Below are positions 1 to 8,792 of a stretch of DNA of 40,616 nt, one piece after another (the first letter of the stretch is position 1; each line of letters begins with the position of its first letter). Origin of the DNA: an uncultured Clostridia bacterium (lineage in GTDB: Bacteria; Bacillota; Clostridia; Oscillospirales; Ruminococcaceae); assembly GCA_937891895.1 (NCBI GenBank), contig CALATN010000054.1, positions 1 to 40,616 of the forward strand. Direction: 5' to 3'. Made by a program: the position numbers and the translations under genes. Under the pieces are notes generated by a model. That model had not been told where the DNA came from. It was given only the letters and a program-made list of their open reading frames with translations, and did no database searches.

Positions 1-674
1 ACCGTGCCGTGAGTTACACCCGCTGCAGCACCTGCGGCGGCATAAGGATAAATTGCGCTTAGAGCTTCGCTTTCATTTGCGACCTCTCTGCCGAAAACAG
101 TAAGCCCTGCTTCATAGCGTGAATAACCGTATTCGATTGCCCAGCGAGCACACAAAAGTCCGAAAACAAGCTTACCAACAGCCTCAAAAACCTGCGAAAC
201 TGCGGTAGGAGTCATATTTGAAAGTCCGTTGTAATAACCGCGATAGCTTGACATTATGCAACAGAAGAAAATTGAGGGAGTTATTACGAAAACCGCAGGG
301 ATAATATCCATATTTCTTGCGGACATTGCATAAGGATAAGCAAGTACCAGCATTGCGATTGTGCCGAGAATACCCACAATCAAGAAAAGTCTTTTTGCAA
401 CCTTATGGATAATCTTTACATCACGATAGTTACCCAACGCCATTGCCTTTGAAACCATATTAGACACGGCAACGGGAAGTCCTGCCATTGAAATTGTATA
501 GATTGGAACATAAAGACTATAAGCGGAGTCAAAATATCCTCTGCCAACCGTACCAATCATATTGGAAAGAGGAATTTTATAAATAACGCCGATAACCTTA
601 ACTATGATTGTGGCAAGGCTTAAAATAAGCGCGCCGTTAAGAAGCGTTTGATTTTTTCTTTGCTTTTCTGCCAA
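1..674 (-). CDS. MurJ/SpoVB-like lipid flippase, MVF family (3' end outside window)
   Basis: The reverse strand encodes about 224 residues of a polytopic membrane protein that runs off the window edge. The N-terminus reads LAEKQRKNQTLLNGALIL and continues through KVIGVIYKIPLSNMIG, typical of the SpoVB/MurJ branch of the MOP exporter superfamily. These flip lipid-linked cell-wall or polysaccharide precursors across the membrane. At least four hydrophobic segments are visible. The start must be TTG at 674-672: an in-frame TAA lies two codons upstream, and AAGAAGG sits about 8 bases before the TTG. It is the last visible gene of the recJ operon, 26 bases after the nucleoside kinase. Spore-cortex flippase and housekeeping MurJ cannot be told apart from this fragment. 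Confidence 0.8.
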   Translation of the reverse strand, partial: MAEKQRKNQTLLNGALILSLATIIVKVIGVIYKIPLSNMIGTVGRGYFDSAYSLYVPIYTISMAGLPVAVSNMVSKAMALGNYRDVKIIHKVAKRLFLIVGILGTIAMLVLAYPYAMSARNMDIIPAVFVITPSIFFCCIMSSYRGYYNGLSNMTPTAVSQVFEAVGKLVFGLLCARWAIEYGYSRYEAGLTVFGREVANESEALSAIYPYAAAGAAAGVTHGT

Positions 675-700
675 AATTTACACCTTCTTATAATAAAGCA

Positions 701-1621
701 TTAGCCTAAAAATTCACGGAGTAATGAGCCTTCGGGAACAAGATTTTCGGGAATGTCATAGAATTTTTCAAGAGCCTTTGCAAGTTTTTTAGCCTCTGGC
801 TTGAATTCGTCTGAAATGTCACTACCCAAAAGTAATGGCAACGCTTGATGCTTTAACACGCAGGATTCATACAGATGAATTGTATTTGCCTTGATATCTG
901 CGTTATCGCGGAACGGGAACAAATATTTATCCTCACCCGCGGTAACATTTTTCCAAAGCTTATAGGTGTTTTCAACTGAGCTGTCGCGGAATTTATAGTC
1001 ACGCACCATTCTGCGAATAAAACGCATATTTCGTTTATTTAAAATTATATTACCCTTTTCATCGTAAATTCGTGAGGACACATTAATATAGATTTTCAAA
1101 AGCTTGCCCACGATTTTTTCGGTGATTACAGGGTTTAACGCGTGAAGCCCCTCAATAATTACTACATCCTCGTCGCCTAAGGTGATTTCATTAAACTGTG
1201 TGTCACTTCGTCTGCCCGTTGTGAAATCGAATATTGGATTTTTAACGGTCTCACCGCGAAGAAGTGCATTCACACATTCTTCAAAGCATTCTAAATCAAG
1301 TGCATCAACAGTTTCAAAGTCCTGCGAGCCATCTGGAAGATAAGGGATATCCTCACGGTTTAAATAGAAATCATCAAGACTCAAAACATAGGTTTTAACG
1401 CCTTGTTTTATAAGACTTTCCGAGAGCTTTCGCGCCGTTGTAGTCTTACCCGCTGACGAAGGACCTGCAAGCATTACAATTTCTCTGCCCTCTTCGTCGA
1501 TTATGCGCTTTGCGATACCGTCAATTATATTTTGATAACGCTCTTCGCACTGTACGATAAAGTTCACAGGGTCTTTTGCCATTTCATTGATATATTCTAT
1601 TTTATTATTGATATTTGCCAT
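701..1621 (-). CDS. Uridine kinase-like nucleoside kinase
   Basis: A 306-residue cytoplasmic P-loop kinase of the uridine kinase/phosphoribulokinase family, expected to phosphorylate a nucleoside such as uridine with ATP or GTP. The Walker A motif GPSSAGKT is at residues 53-60, followed by the family block VLSLDDFYLNR and the acidic substrate-binding stretch DFETVDALDLE. Many clostridial relatives carry an extra N-terminal TGS-like region and are near 550 residues; this copy has only the kinase part. The start is supported by GAGGT 6-7 bases upstream. It sits 13 bases after hemZ in the recJ operon. The exact substrate is not decided by the sequence. Confidence 0.85.
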   Translation of the reverse strand: MANINNKIEYINEMAKDPVNFIVQCEERYQNIIDGIAKRIIDEEGREIVMLAGPSSAGKTTTARKLSESLIKQGVKTYVLSLDDFYLNREDIPYLPDGSQDFETVDALDLECFEECVNALLRGETVKNPIFDFTTGRRSDTQFNEITLGDEDVVIIEGLHALNPVITEKIVGKLLKIYINVSSRIYDEKGNIILNKRNMRFIRRMVRDYKFRDSSVENTYKLWKNVTAGEDKYLFPFRDNADIKANTIHLYESCVLKHQALPLLLGSDISDEFKPEAKKLAKALEKFYDIPENLVPEGSLLREFLG

Positions 1622-1634
1622 AGTTCTACCTCTT

Positions 1635-3074
1635 TCAATAAGAATATGTATTGTAAAACTCGGTTATTCTTTTCTTTCTTTCGGTTAATTCTTCGAAGCC
1701 TGAAATGTATTCAAAGGGATATTTGAAGTTGAAAATTCGCTCGATTTCGTCACCTTTAGGTGCTTTAAGCTTAGTCACCGCACCGCCACCGCAGGAGAGA
1801 ATTGTATGACATTCCTCCATCATAAAGATGTTATAAATACACTCTGCACCCGTTTTTGCCCAGCCAACATTTTCAAGACTGCCCGCTGATTTTGATTGAC
1901 GGTACATATAGTATGGGTGGTAATCTTTTTTAAGTTTTTCATAAGTATAATCAAGCATTTTTGATGCAAGAGCGGCATTTTGTGCCGCGATTTTAGGTGA
2001 GTTTTGACCTATTCCCGACGCTCTTTTTACAGCAAGAGTATGCACGGTGATATTTTCAGGGTCAAGGCGAAGTGCTGTATCAACTGAATGGCAAAAGCCC
2101 TCATAAGTGTCTGTGGGAAGCCCTGCAATTAAATCCATATTGATATTATTAAAAGCGATTTTGCGGGCTAAATTAAAGATTTCAATTGTATCCTCTGCAC
2201 TATGGCGTCTGCCGACGGCTTGAAGTACAGAATTCACAAAGGTCTGCGGATTTATGCTTATTCTGTCTGCGGGGCTGTTTTTAAGCACGCGAAGTTTTTC
2301 TTCGGTTATGGTGTCGGGTCTGCCTGCCTCAACCGTAAATTCACGGCAGGTAGACAAATCAAAGCACTTATTTACTGTATCGGTAACGGTTTTAAGCTGC
2401 TCTGCCGAAAGAGTTGAGGGAGTTCCCCCGCCAACATAAACACTTTCAAGGGTGAGTCCGTTTGCCCTTGCAATTTCACCCGTAAGCTCTAACTCTTTTA
2501 CAAGATATTCAACATATTGGGGCAAAAGATTTCTCGCCTTTTCATTCTCAATTGAATGAGAAACAAATGAACAATAACTGCATCTTGAGGGGCAAAAAGG
2601 AATTGAAATATACAGGCTGAAAGACTCCGGTTTTGAGGTTGCGATTATGCGTTCTTCTTGGTCGGCAACGCTACGGGCAAGGCTGAATTTTTCTTGGGTT
2701 ACAAGCAAATCAGTTTTAAAATATTCTTCAGTTTTTTCTCTGCCCATCACTTTTTCTGTATTAATAAGAAGCTTTGAGGGGCGCACGCCTGTGAGCACTC
2801 CCCATTTTGGCGAAAAGCCTGTATATTCGCTGAAAAGTGCATAAACCATTCTGCCCATCTGCATTTCGTTATCGTCGCAAAGAGGGGCAATAAGAGTTTT
2901 AAAAAAGCCGTCAAAATTTACAGTTACTGTAATTTCATCTTCAACCGCGGTGAGAAGATTAAAATCGTCAATCGCTTTGTCATAGACAACTTCAATTTTC
3001 TCGTCGGGCATAAAAATGCGGACAAGCTTTTCCATTTCATAATGAAATTTGTGATTTAATACAAGTAATTTCAT
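1635..3074 (-). CDS. hemZ: HemZ-type radical SAM coproporphyrinogen dehydrogenase
   Basis: A 479-residue radical SAM protein. The iron-sulfur motif CPSRCSYC (Cys161, Cys165, Cys168) follows about 150 residues of the N-terminal extension characteristic of HemZ, which contains GVLTGVRPSKL. Downstream are VYVGGGTPSTL and the MDLIAGLPTDT block of the HemN superfamily. HemN-type enzymes oxidatively decarboxylate coproporphyrinogen III without oxygen. No other haem genes are in the window, and HemZ activity in clostridia is often inferred rather than shown, so a different radical SAM role is possible. Its first four bases overlap the stop of the preceding metallo-hydrolase (ATGA), implying translational coupling. 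Confidence 0.85.
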   Translation of the reverse strand: MKLLVLNHKFHYEMEKLVRIFMPDEKIEVVYDKAIDDFNLLTAVEDEITVTVNFDGFFKTLIAPLCDDNEMQMGRMVYALFSEYTGFSPKWGVLTGVRPSKLLINTEKVMGREKTEEYFKTDLLVTQEKFSLARSVADQEERIIATSKPESFSLYISIPFCPSRCSYCSFVSHSIENEKARNLLPQYVEYLVKELELTGEIARANGLTLESVYVGGGTPSTLSAEQLKTVTDTVNKCFDLSTCREFTVEAGRPDTITEEKLRVLKNSPADRISINPQTFVNSVLQAVGRRHSAEDTIEIFNLARKIAFNNINMDLIAGLPTDTYEGFCHSVDTALRLDPENITVHTLAVKRASGIGQNSPKIAAQNAALASKMLDYTYEKLKKDYHPYYMYRQSKSAGSLENVGWAKTGAECIYNIFMMEECHTILSCGGGAVTKLKAPKGDEIERIFNFKYPFEYISGFEELTERKKRITEFYNTYSY

Positions 3075-3709
3075 AATTTGTGTCTGAATCGAGTTTTCAT
3101 ATAACGGTTATTTTCGCGTTCAAAATTGAGGGTTGTTGAGGCTTCGTGGCCGGGATAAACAGCATAGTCCCCCTCTAAAGCGGCAATTTTTGCAAGTGAC
3201 ATAAGCTCTTCGCGAGGGTTACCTGTTGGCAAATCTGTTCTGCCTGCCGTAAGATTGAAAAGCGTATCACCTGAAAAAATTACTCGGTCATTCTCGAAAA
3301 TATAGCACACTCCGCCTATTGTATGCCCCGGTGTGTGTAAAACACGAATAGCACCGTCGCCAAAAGGGATTTCCGTGCCGTCATTTGTGAGAATGTCTGC
3401 CGATATTGCCTTTATCTCATTATCAACGAAAAGATTTAATGAGCTTTGCGAAAGAAATGGCTCTTCTTTTTTATGAATAACAACCTGTGCACCCGTTTTT
3501 GACTTTACGGCATTTGCACCGCCGATATGGTCAAAGTGACCGTGAGTAAGAAGAATATATTTTACATTCTTATTTTCGAGATTTGTAAGAAGTGAAGCGC
3601 TTTCAACCGCAGGGTCAACAACTGCACACTCGCCACTTTCGGTATCGGTAACAATATAAGTATTTGTTGCAAGGTCACCTAATACTAATTTTTCAACTGT
3701 TATTTTCAT
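3071..3709 (-). CDS. MBL-fold metallo-hydrolase (glyoxalase II-like)
   Basis: A 212-residue metallo-beta-lactamase-fold hydrolase. The zinc motif THGHFDH is at residues 55-61, with later ligands in HTPGHTIGG and FSGDTLF and the C-terminal PGHEAST. This is the short single-domain group related to B. subtilis YqgX and to glyoxalase II, which hydrolyse thioesters such as S-lactoylglutathione or similar adducts. It lacks the C-terminal glyoxalase II helical domain. It lies 2 bases after dtd and overlaps hemZ by 4 bases, so the three are almost certainly co-translated. The true substrate is unknown. Confidence 0.85.
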   Translation of the reverse strand: MKITVEKLVLGDLATNTYIVTDTESGECAVVDPAVESASLLTNLENKNVKYILLTHGHFDHIGGANAVKSKTGAQVVIHKKEEPFLSQSSLNLFVDNEIKAISADILTNDGTEIPFGDGAIRVLHTPGHTIGGVCYIFENDRVIFSGDTLFNLTAGRTDLPTGNPREELMSLAKIAALEGDYAVYPGHEASTTLNFERENNRYMKTRFRHKL

Positions 3710-3711
3710 TG

Positions 3712-4170
3712 TTATTTCTTTCTCCAGATTTCCGAGTCATAAAGGATTGTTACGGGACCATCATTTAAAAGCTCGACCTTCATATCGGCACCAAAAACGC
3801 CCTTACCCACATTTTTAACTCCGTTTTTGAGAAGCTCGTCGCAATAATGCTCATAAAGCTCATTTGCACGATTTGGCTCACCTGAACGGATAAATGACGG
3901 GCGGTTGCCTTTTTTTACATCGGCACAAAGCGTAAACTGTGAAACTGCAAGAATTTCGCCGTCAACCTGATTAACATCAAGGTTCATTTTGCCCTCGCTG
4001 TCTTCAAAAACGCGAAGTGTTGCAGTTTTGCGGGCAAGCACCTCGGCATCGGCTTCGGTATCATCATCCATAACACCCAAAAGTACTAAATAACCCTTAC
4101 CAATTTTTGAAATAAGCTCGCCGTCAACTGTGACGCTGGCGTATTTAACTCTTTGAATTACTGCTTTCAT
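3712..4170 (-). CDS. dtd: D-aminoacyl-tRNA deacylase
   Basis: A 152-residue protein of the usual DTD length. It begins MKAVIQRVKYASVTVDGE and contains the conserved SQFTLCADVKKGNRPSF block and the C-terminal NDGPVTILYDS block, which holds the Gly-cisPro substrate-selecting motif in GPVT. DTD hydrolyses D-amino acids (and glycine mischarged on tRNA-Ala) from tRNA in the cytoplasm. It follows relA by 2 bases, a gene order common in Firmicutes and good support for the assignment. Confidence 0.95.
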   Translation of the reverse strand: MKAVIQRVKYASVTVDGELISKIGKGYLVLLGVMDDDTEADAEVLARKTATLRVFEDSEGKMNLDVNQVDGEILAVSQFTLCADVKKGNRPSFIRSGEPNRANELYEHYCDELLKNGVKNVGKGVFGADMKVELLNDGPVTILYDSEIWRKK

Positions 4171-4172
4171 TT

Positions 4173-6359
4173 TTATCTCTCCACAGACAGAATTCCGTCA
4201 ATCTTTTCGATTTTTGATGTGAGATTCTTAAGATGGTCAACACCGCTGACATTAACGGTCAATTCAACAATTGTTCTGCCGTCTTTCATATCGTGAGTGC
4301 TGATATTCACAATATTAACTCGCATATTGGCAACTGCCATTGCAATCTCTGCCATAAGTCCAATTCGTGAAAGACAGGTAATTTGAAGTGTTGCCTTGTA
4401 CTCTTCTTTCACATTCTTATTCCAATAAGCGTTTACCCATCGGGCAGGCTCGGCACAATTTCTAATATCCTTTGGCACATTGGTACAATTCTTTTTATGA
4501 ATTGACACACCATGACCGCGGGTAATAAAGCCGATAATTGCGTCGCCCGGCAATGGATTACAGCATTGAGAGAATTTAATAAGGCAGTTATCAATGCCCT
4601 CAACAGTAACGCCATCATTGTTTTTCTTATTGGGCTTTTGAATAGGCAGAACCTTAATTTCTTCGCGGTGCTTATCGTAATTTTTCTGATATTCCTCTTT
4701 GATATAGGGCATAAGGCGGATAATTGAAAGTCCGCCATAACCAATTGCCGCATAGAAATCGTCAAGGGTGTTGCAGTGGTGACGCTTCATATCGTCAGCA
4801 AGAAATTTTTCCAGTTCCTCATCGGGAATACGGATGTAGTTGCGCTTGAATTCCTTTTCAAGTTCTTCCTTGCCCTTGATGATGTTTTCCTCACGGCGTT
4901 CCTTCTTGAACCAGGAACGGATTTTGGACTTTGCTTCGTTGGTCTTGCATATGTCAAGCCAAGCACGGTTAGGGCCGTGGTCGGGGTCTTTTGAAGTGAT
5001 GATTTCAACGATTTCGCCCGTTGAAAGCTGATAGTCAAGGGAAACCAGCTTGCCGTCAACCTTAGCGCCCTTCATCTTGTTGCCGACCTGCGTGTGGATA
5101 GCGTAGGCAAAGTCGATGATATTTGCGCCGTTAGGAAGGCTGATGATGTCGCCCTTTGGTGTAAAGGCAAAGGTTTCTTCGGGGGAAAGGTCGCTCTTGA
5201 TTGTGCGGACGATTTCTTCAACGTCGTCAGTTTCCTGCTGTGCCTCGATAATCTGTCTTATCCAGGCAAGACGGTTTTCAAGCTTATCCTTGCCCTTGAT
5301 GCCCTCTTTATACTTCCAGTGTGCAGCGATACCGTATTCAGCGGTATGGTGCATATCCCACGTTCTTATCTGAACCTCGAAAGGAATACCCTCTCTGCCG
5401 ATAACAGTTGTGTGCAGGGACTGGTACATATTTGATTTAGGAGTAGCAATGTAGTCCTTGAAGCGGTTAGGGATAGGACGGAACATATCGTGGATGATAC
5501 CAAGTGAGTTATAGCACTCGATTACGCTGTCTACAATAATTCTTACAGCGTACTTGTCATAGATTTCATCCATATTCTTGCCCTGCATAAAGGCTTTTTT
5601 GTAAATGCCGTAAATGGATTTTACACGTCCGTCGACCTGCGGGGGACGGGAGAAGTTTGCTTCGGCAAAGCGTTCGGTAATCTGCTTTTTGATTGACTCA
5701 ATAAAGCTTTCGCGTTCGTCTGTCTTGATTTTGAGCATCTGCTCGATTTCGTTGTAAGCATAAGGGTCAAGGTAACGGAAGGAAATGTCCTCGATTTCCT
5801 CTTTGATTGTACGTACACCAAGACGGTGAGCAATCGGTGCATAGATGTTCATTGTTTCCAGCGCTGTAGCACGCTGCTTGTGAGCGGGTCTGAAATTGAG
5901 AGTACGCATATTGTGCAGACGGTCGCACAGCTTGATAAGGATAACACGGATATCCTGCGACATAGCAAGCAGAATTTTACGCACGTTCTCAGCCTGCTGT
6001 TCTTCCTTAGTGAACAGCGGAATTTTACCCAGCTTTGTTACACCGTCAACAAGCATAGCAACGTCCTGCCCGAAAAGCTTTTTCACCTCTTCGAGGGTAG
6101 TGTCCGTATCTTCAACAACATCGTGAAGCATTGCCGCACAGATTGTATCCGTGTCCATGCCAAGTTCAAGCAGAATAAAGGACACAGCCAGCGGGTGAGT
6201 AATGTACGGCTCGCCCGAGGAACGCATCTGATTAGCGTGAGCCTTTGCGGCAAATTCGTATGCGGAAATAATCTTGCTCAGGTCATACTGCTTGTCATCG
6301 TCCAGAATTTTCTGGATAAGTGCATCAATCGTGCATACAGTTTCAGATTTCAGTCGCAT
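4173..6359 (-). CDS. relA: Bifunctional (p)ppGpp synthetase/hydrolase
   Basis: A 728-residue Rel/SpoT homologue of full family length. The N-terminal HD hydrolase domain is intact (HPLAVSFILLELG, MLHDVVEDTD), followed by the synthetase domain (YAVRIIVDS, RFKDYIATPKSNMYQSLH), a TGS domain (FAFTPKGDIISLPNGA), a conserved Cys-containing region (FSQCCNPLPGD) and a C-terminal ACT domain. It both makes and degrades (p)ppGpp in response to amino-acid starvation sensed on the ribosome. AAGGAG lies 8 bases before the start. Codon usage changes sharply near 4750 inside the gene: by hand count Asn codons are 14 AAC to 6 AAT upstream of that point and 3 AAC to 14 AAT downstream. Confidence 0.96.
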   Translation of the reverse strand: MRLKSETVCTIDALIQKILDDDKQYDLSKIISAYEFAAKAHANQMRSSGEPYITHPLAVSFILLELGMDTDTICAAMLHDVVEDTDTTLEEVKKLFGQDVAMLVDGVTKLGKIPLFTKEEQQAENVRKILLAMSQDIRVILIKLCDRLHNMRTLNFRPAHKQRATALETMNIYAPIAHRLGVRTIKEEIEDISFRYLDPYAYNEIEQMLKIKTDERESFIESIKKQITERFAEANFSRPPQVDGRVKSIYGIYKKAFMQGKNMDEIYDKYAVRIIVDSVIECYNSLGIIHDMFRPIPNRFKDYIATPKSNMYQSLHTTVIGREGIPFEVQIRTWDMHHTAEYGIAAHWKYKEGIKGKDKLENRLAWIRQIIEAQQETDDVEEIVRTIKSDLSPEETFAFTPKGDIISLPNGANIIDFAYAIHTQVGNKMKGAKVDGKLVSLDYQLSTGEIVEIITSKDPDHGPNRAWLDICKTNEAKSKIRSWFKKERREENIIKGKEELEKEFKRNYIRIPDEELEKFLADDMKRHHCNTLDDFYAAIGYGGLSIIRLMPYIKEEYQKNYDKHREEIKVLPIQKPNKKNNDGVTVEGIDNCLIKFSQCCNPLPGDAIIGFITRGHGVSIHKKNCTNVPKDIRNCAEPARWVNAYWNKNVKEEYKATLQITCLSRIGLMAEIAMAVANMRVNIVNISTHDMKDGRTIVELTVNVSGVDHLKNLTSKIEKIDGILSVER

Positions 6360-6379
6360 AACAAGTTCTCCTTTTGGGA

Positions 6380-8410
6380 TTAAAGCAAATTTTTCAGTTC
6401 AGCAAGAATTGCCGAGCTGTCAAGGTCAACCTTTGTTTTGGCAGGAATACGGCTTACCGTTTCGCAGTAGCGGTCAACGGCAAAAAGCCCCAGTTCCTCA
6501 AATATATCAAGCGCAAGACGGAACTTGCAGTAGTTGATTGCGTCGGAATGTACCGCAGAGTATACTGAGTCAAAGGAAACCGTATTTTCCGTTACAGCCC
6601 TGTAAATTGCGGCAAGGTCATTTCTGTCGGGAACAATTCGCGGGATAAGTGCCTTTTCAGCACCCTCGCCGCGCTTATATTTTTCGTAAGCGTCCTTTGC
6701 GGCAAAATATTTCTGCTGCTGAATACCGCTTTTTCGCAGGTCAGCAATTCTTATGTTTACTGAGGTGTTTCCTCCGAATGTGTTTATTTCGGGGTACGCA
6801 AGAATATCGAGAATATCTCCCGCCTTGTAAGGAAATTCAGTGGTTTTCATACCGAACATAAGTCCGTAAAAGCCGCTGTTTCCGTATGTAAGCTTCAGCT
6901 TTGTGTGTGTGCCGCCTGATAGTGCTGCAAAGTCAAGAAGCCGTACCGAAAGCATTGCAAAAAGCGGTTGAGGGTTGCCCTCGCCGCAGGGCTCAAGCCT
7001 TGAAAGGGAAGTGATACTTTCAACGGAAAGCTCCTGAGGTGTGATAAGCTTGTCGGCGTGAAGTGTAAGCACGGGCATTGACGCGAAATTCTCCGCCGCA
7101 TATTTCTGTAAAGCATTGTCAAAATTATCTATATCGGATTTCAAAAGCGAGAAGCCGCCTGCACCGCTGTGTCCGCCGAATTTTGTCAGCACGTCAGCAC
7201 AAGCCGTCAGTGCCTTATGAACTGAGAAGCCTTCAATGGAACGTGCCGAGCCTCTTGCGTAATCGCCGTCATCGGAAAGAATAAAAACAGGCTTGCCGAA
7301 GCGCTCCACAAGCTTTGCTGCAACAATTCCGATTACGCCGTGATGCCAGCCTTCACCGTAGAGAAACAGCACACGTTTGTTGAGAATTTCAGGCTTTGCA
7401 AGGATTGAAGCCTTGATTTCGTCCATAATGTCCGTCTCTGTCTTGCGGCGCTCGTTGTTGAGCTGATTGAGGCGGTTTGCCATAGCGTCAGCTTCCTCAG
7501 GGTCTTCACAAAGAAGCAGGTCAACTGCTTCACTTGCCGAGCCGAAGCGTCCCGAAGCGTTTATACGTGGTGCAATGGAAAATGCGGCATTTGTTGATGT
7601 GACAGGAATTTTCACTCCCGCAACAGCCATAAGCGCCTGTAATCCCATATTTTCCGTGTTTTCAAGATATTTCAGTCCCTGACGGACAATTTCTCTGTTT
7701 TCGCCTTTAAGCGGAACAATATCCGCAACCGTTGCAATTGCCGCAAGGTCGGAGAACTGTTCCATTGCCGAGCTGTAATCTCCGCCGTCCATAGCCGCAA
7801 TAAGCTTCAGTGCAACTCCGCAGCCGCACAAATCCTTGAACGGTGACAAATCGTCAGCACGGTGCGGGTCAACAACAGCAACCGCCTCGGGAAGCTCCTC
7901 TCCCGGCTGGTGGTGGTCTGTGATAACAAGCTCCATACCAAGCTCAGCAACAAGCTTTGCTTCTTCGATTGCGGAAATACCGTTGTCAACGGTAACGATA
8001 AGTTCAACACCGCTTTCCGCAAGACGTCTTACAGCGTCCTTGCAAAGACCGTAGCCTTCGCTTCGCTGATTTATGTAGTATTCCACATTGCCGCCCATAC
8101 ATTCAAGATATGAGTAAAGAACAGCAGTTGCGGTTATTCCGTCGCAGTCATAGTCACCGTAAACGCAGATACGCTTGCCCTCGTCAATTGCTGTAAGAAG
8201 TGCGTCAGCGGCTTCCTGCATATCACGGATAAGGAACGGGTCGGAAAGCTGATTTCCGCCCTCCTGCTGATTGAAGAATTCAGCAGCTTTTTCAATTGTA
8301 TCAATTCCTCTCGAAGCAAGAACTCCCGCACATACAGCGGAAAGACCGCCTTGCTTTGAAAGAGTGTCGACAGCCTTAGGGTCAGGCTTGCCGATAGTCC
8401 ATTTCTTCAT
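6380..8410 (-). CDS. recJ: Single-stranded-DNA exonuclease RecJ
   Basis: A 676-residue DHH-family nuclease that degrades single-stranded DNA 5' to 3' in recombination and mismatch repair. Motifs include YGDYDCDG (84-91), VTVDNG, the DHH signature in VITDHHQPG (165-167) and VVDPHR, then the DHHA1 motifs GEGWHHGVIGIVA and KFGGHSGAGGFSL. A TTG six bases further upstream would add two residues, but AGGA is 7 bases from the ATG at 8410 and only 1 base from that TTG, so the ATG is preferred. It is the first gene of the seven-gene minus-strand operon and lies 20 bases before relA. Confidence 0.95.
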   Translation of the reverse strand: MKKWTIGKPDPKAVDTLSKQGGLSAVCAGVLASRGIDTIEKAAEFFNQQEGGNQLSDPFLIRDMQEAADALLTAIDEGKRICVYGDYDCDGITATAVLYSYLECMGGNVEYYINQRSEGYGLCKDAVRRLAESGVELIVTVDNGISAIEEAKLVAELGMELVITDHHQPGEELPEAVAVVDPHRADDLSPFKDLCGCGVALKLIAAMDGGDYSSAMEQFSDLAAIATVADIVPLKGENREIVRQGLKYLENTENMGLQALMAVAGVKIPVTSTNAAFSIAPRINASGRFGSASEAVDLLLCEDPEEADAMANRLNQLNNERRKTETDIMDEIKASILAKPEILNKRVLFLYGEGWHHGVIGIVAAKLVERFGKPVFILSDDGDYARGSARSIEGFSVHKALTACADVLTKFGGHSGAGGFSLLKSDIDNFDNALQKYAAENFASMPVLTLHADKLITPQELSVESITSLSRLEPCGEGNPQPLFAMLSVRLLDFAALSGGTHTKLKLTYGNSGFYGLMFGMKTTEFPYKAGDILDILAYPEINTFGGNTSVNIRIADLRKSGIQQQKYFAAKDAYEKYKRGEGAEKALIPRIVPDRNDLAAIYRAVTENTVSFDSVYSAVHSDAINYCKFRLALDIFEELGLFAVDRYCETVSRIPAKTKVDLDSSAILAELKNLL

Positions 8411-8507
8411 AAACAATCCTACCGCCTTGTATAATGTGCAAACGTATCATTGCATTGAGGAAAATAACGGCGGTTCCTTTCAGCATCAAAAATAAATATT
8501 ATCTTTT

Positions 8508-8537
8508 ATTATACCATATTTATGCTCTAATAATCAA
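8508..8537 (-). promoter_or_regulatory. Sigma-A promoter of the recJ operon
   Basis: On the minus strand the -35 box TTGATT (8537-8532) is separated by 18 bases from a consensus -10 TATAAT (8513-8508) preceded by TGG, an extended -10. It lies about 98 bases before the recJ ATG. No other convincing minus-strand promoter was noticed before 4173. Confidence 0.7.
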
Positions 8538-8692
8538 GATATATGGCGAACAATTTTAAAAGACAGGGGAATAATATTTTTGCTTGTTTTTGTAATAGAT
8601 ATCAAAAATCTTTGCTGCATATTTGTCAAGTTTGTGCAAAAGCGAGAAAAATAATCTTGTCATAAATTGTACTTTTATTGTTTTTTGCTTAT

Positions 8693-8701
8693 TGCTATAA
8701 T
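8693..8701 (+). promoter_or_regulatory. Extended -10 promoter of the Na/Pi cotransporter
   Basis: TGC-TATAAT (TG at 8693-8694, -10 at 8696-8701) is an extended -10. No good -35 box is found 16-18 bases upstream, so the TG probably compensates. The implied leader is about 85 bases and contains the palindrome at 8734-8751. Confidence 0.55.
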
Positions 8702-8733
8702 GAATGTGTATGTGAAAAAAATGAGAGTGATTG

Positions 8734-8751
8734 TTCCGACAGGTGTCGGAA
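8734..8751 (+). promoter_or_regulatory. 18-bp inverted repeat in the leader of the Na/Pi gene
   Basis: TTCCGACA-GG-TGTCGGAA is a perfect 8-bp inverted repeat with a 2-base centre, followed by a small CGGC-AGAAAA-GCCG hairpin at 8758-8771 and then the ribosome binding site. It could be an operator downstream of the start point or an RNA hairpin. No known riboswitch class was recognised. The rest of the 382-base gap between recJ and this gene is AT-rich with nothing else seen. Confidence 0.5.
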
Positions 8752-8792
8752 AGACCGCGGCAGAAAAGCCGTAAAGGAAAGGAAAATCAAAT

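Noticed and set aside
5826..6383. A 185-codon plus-strand frame opposite relA.
   Set aside because: Conserved relA motifs occupy the other strand; no promoter, ribosome binding site or domain is visible for this frame.
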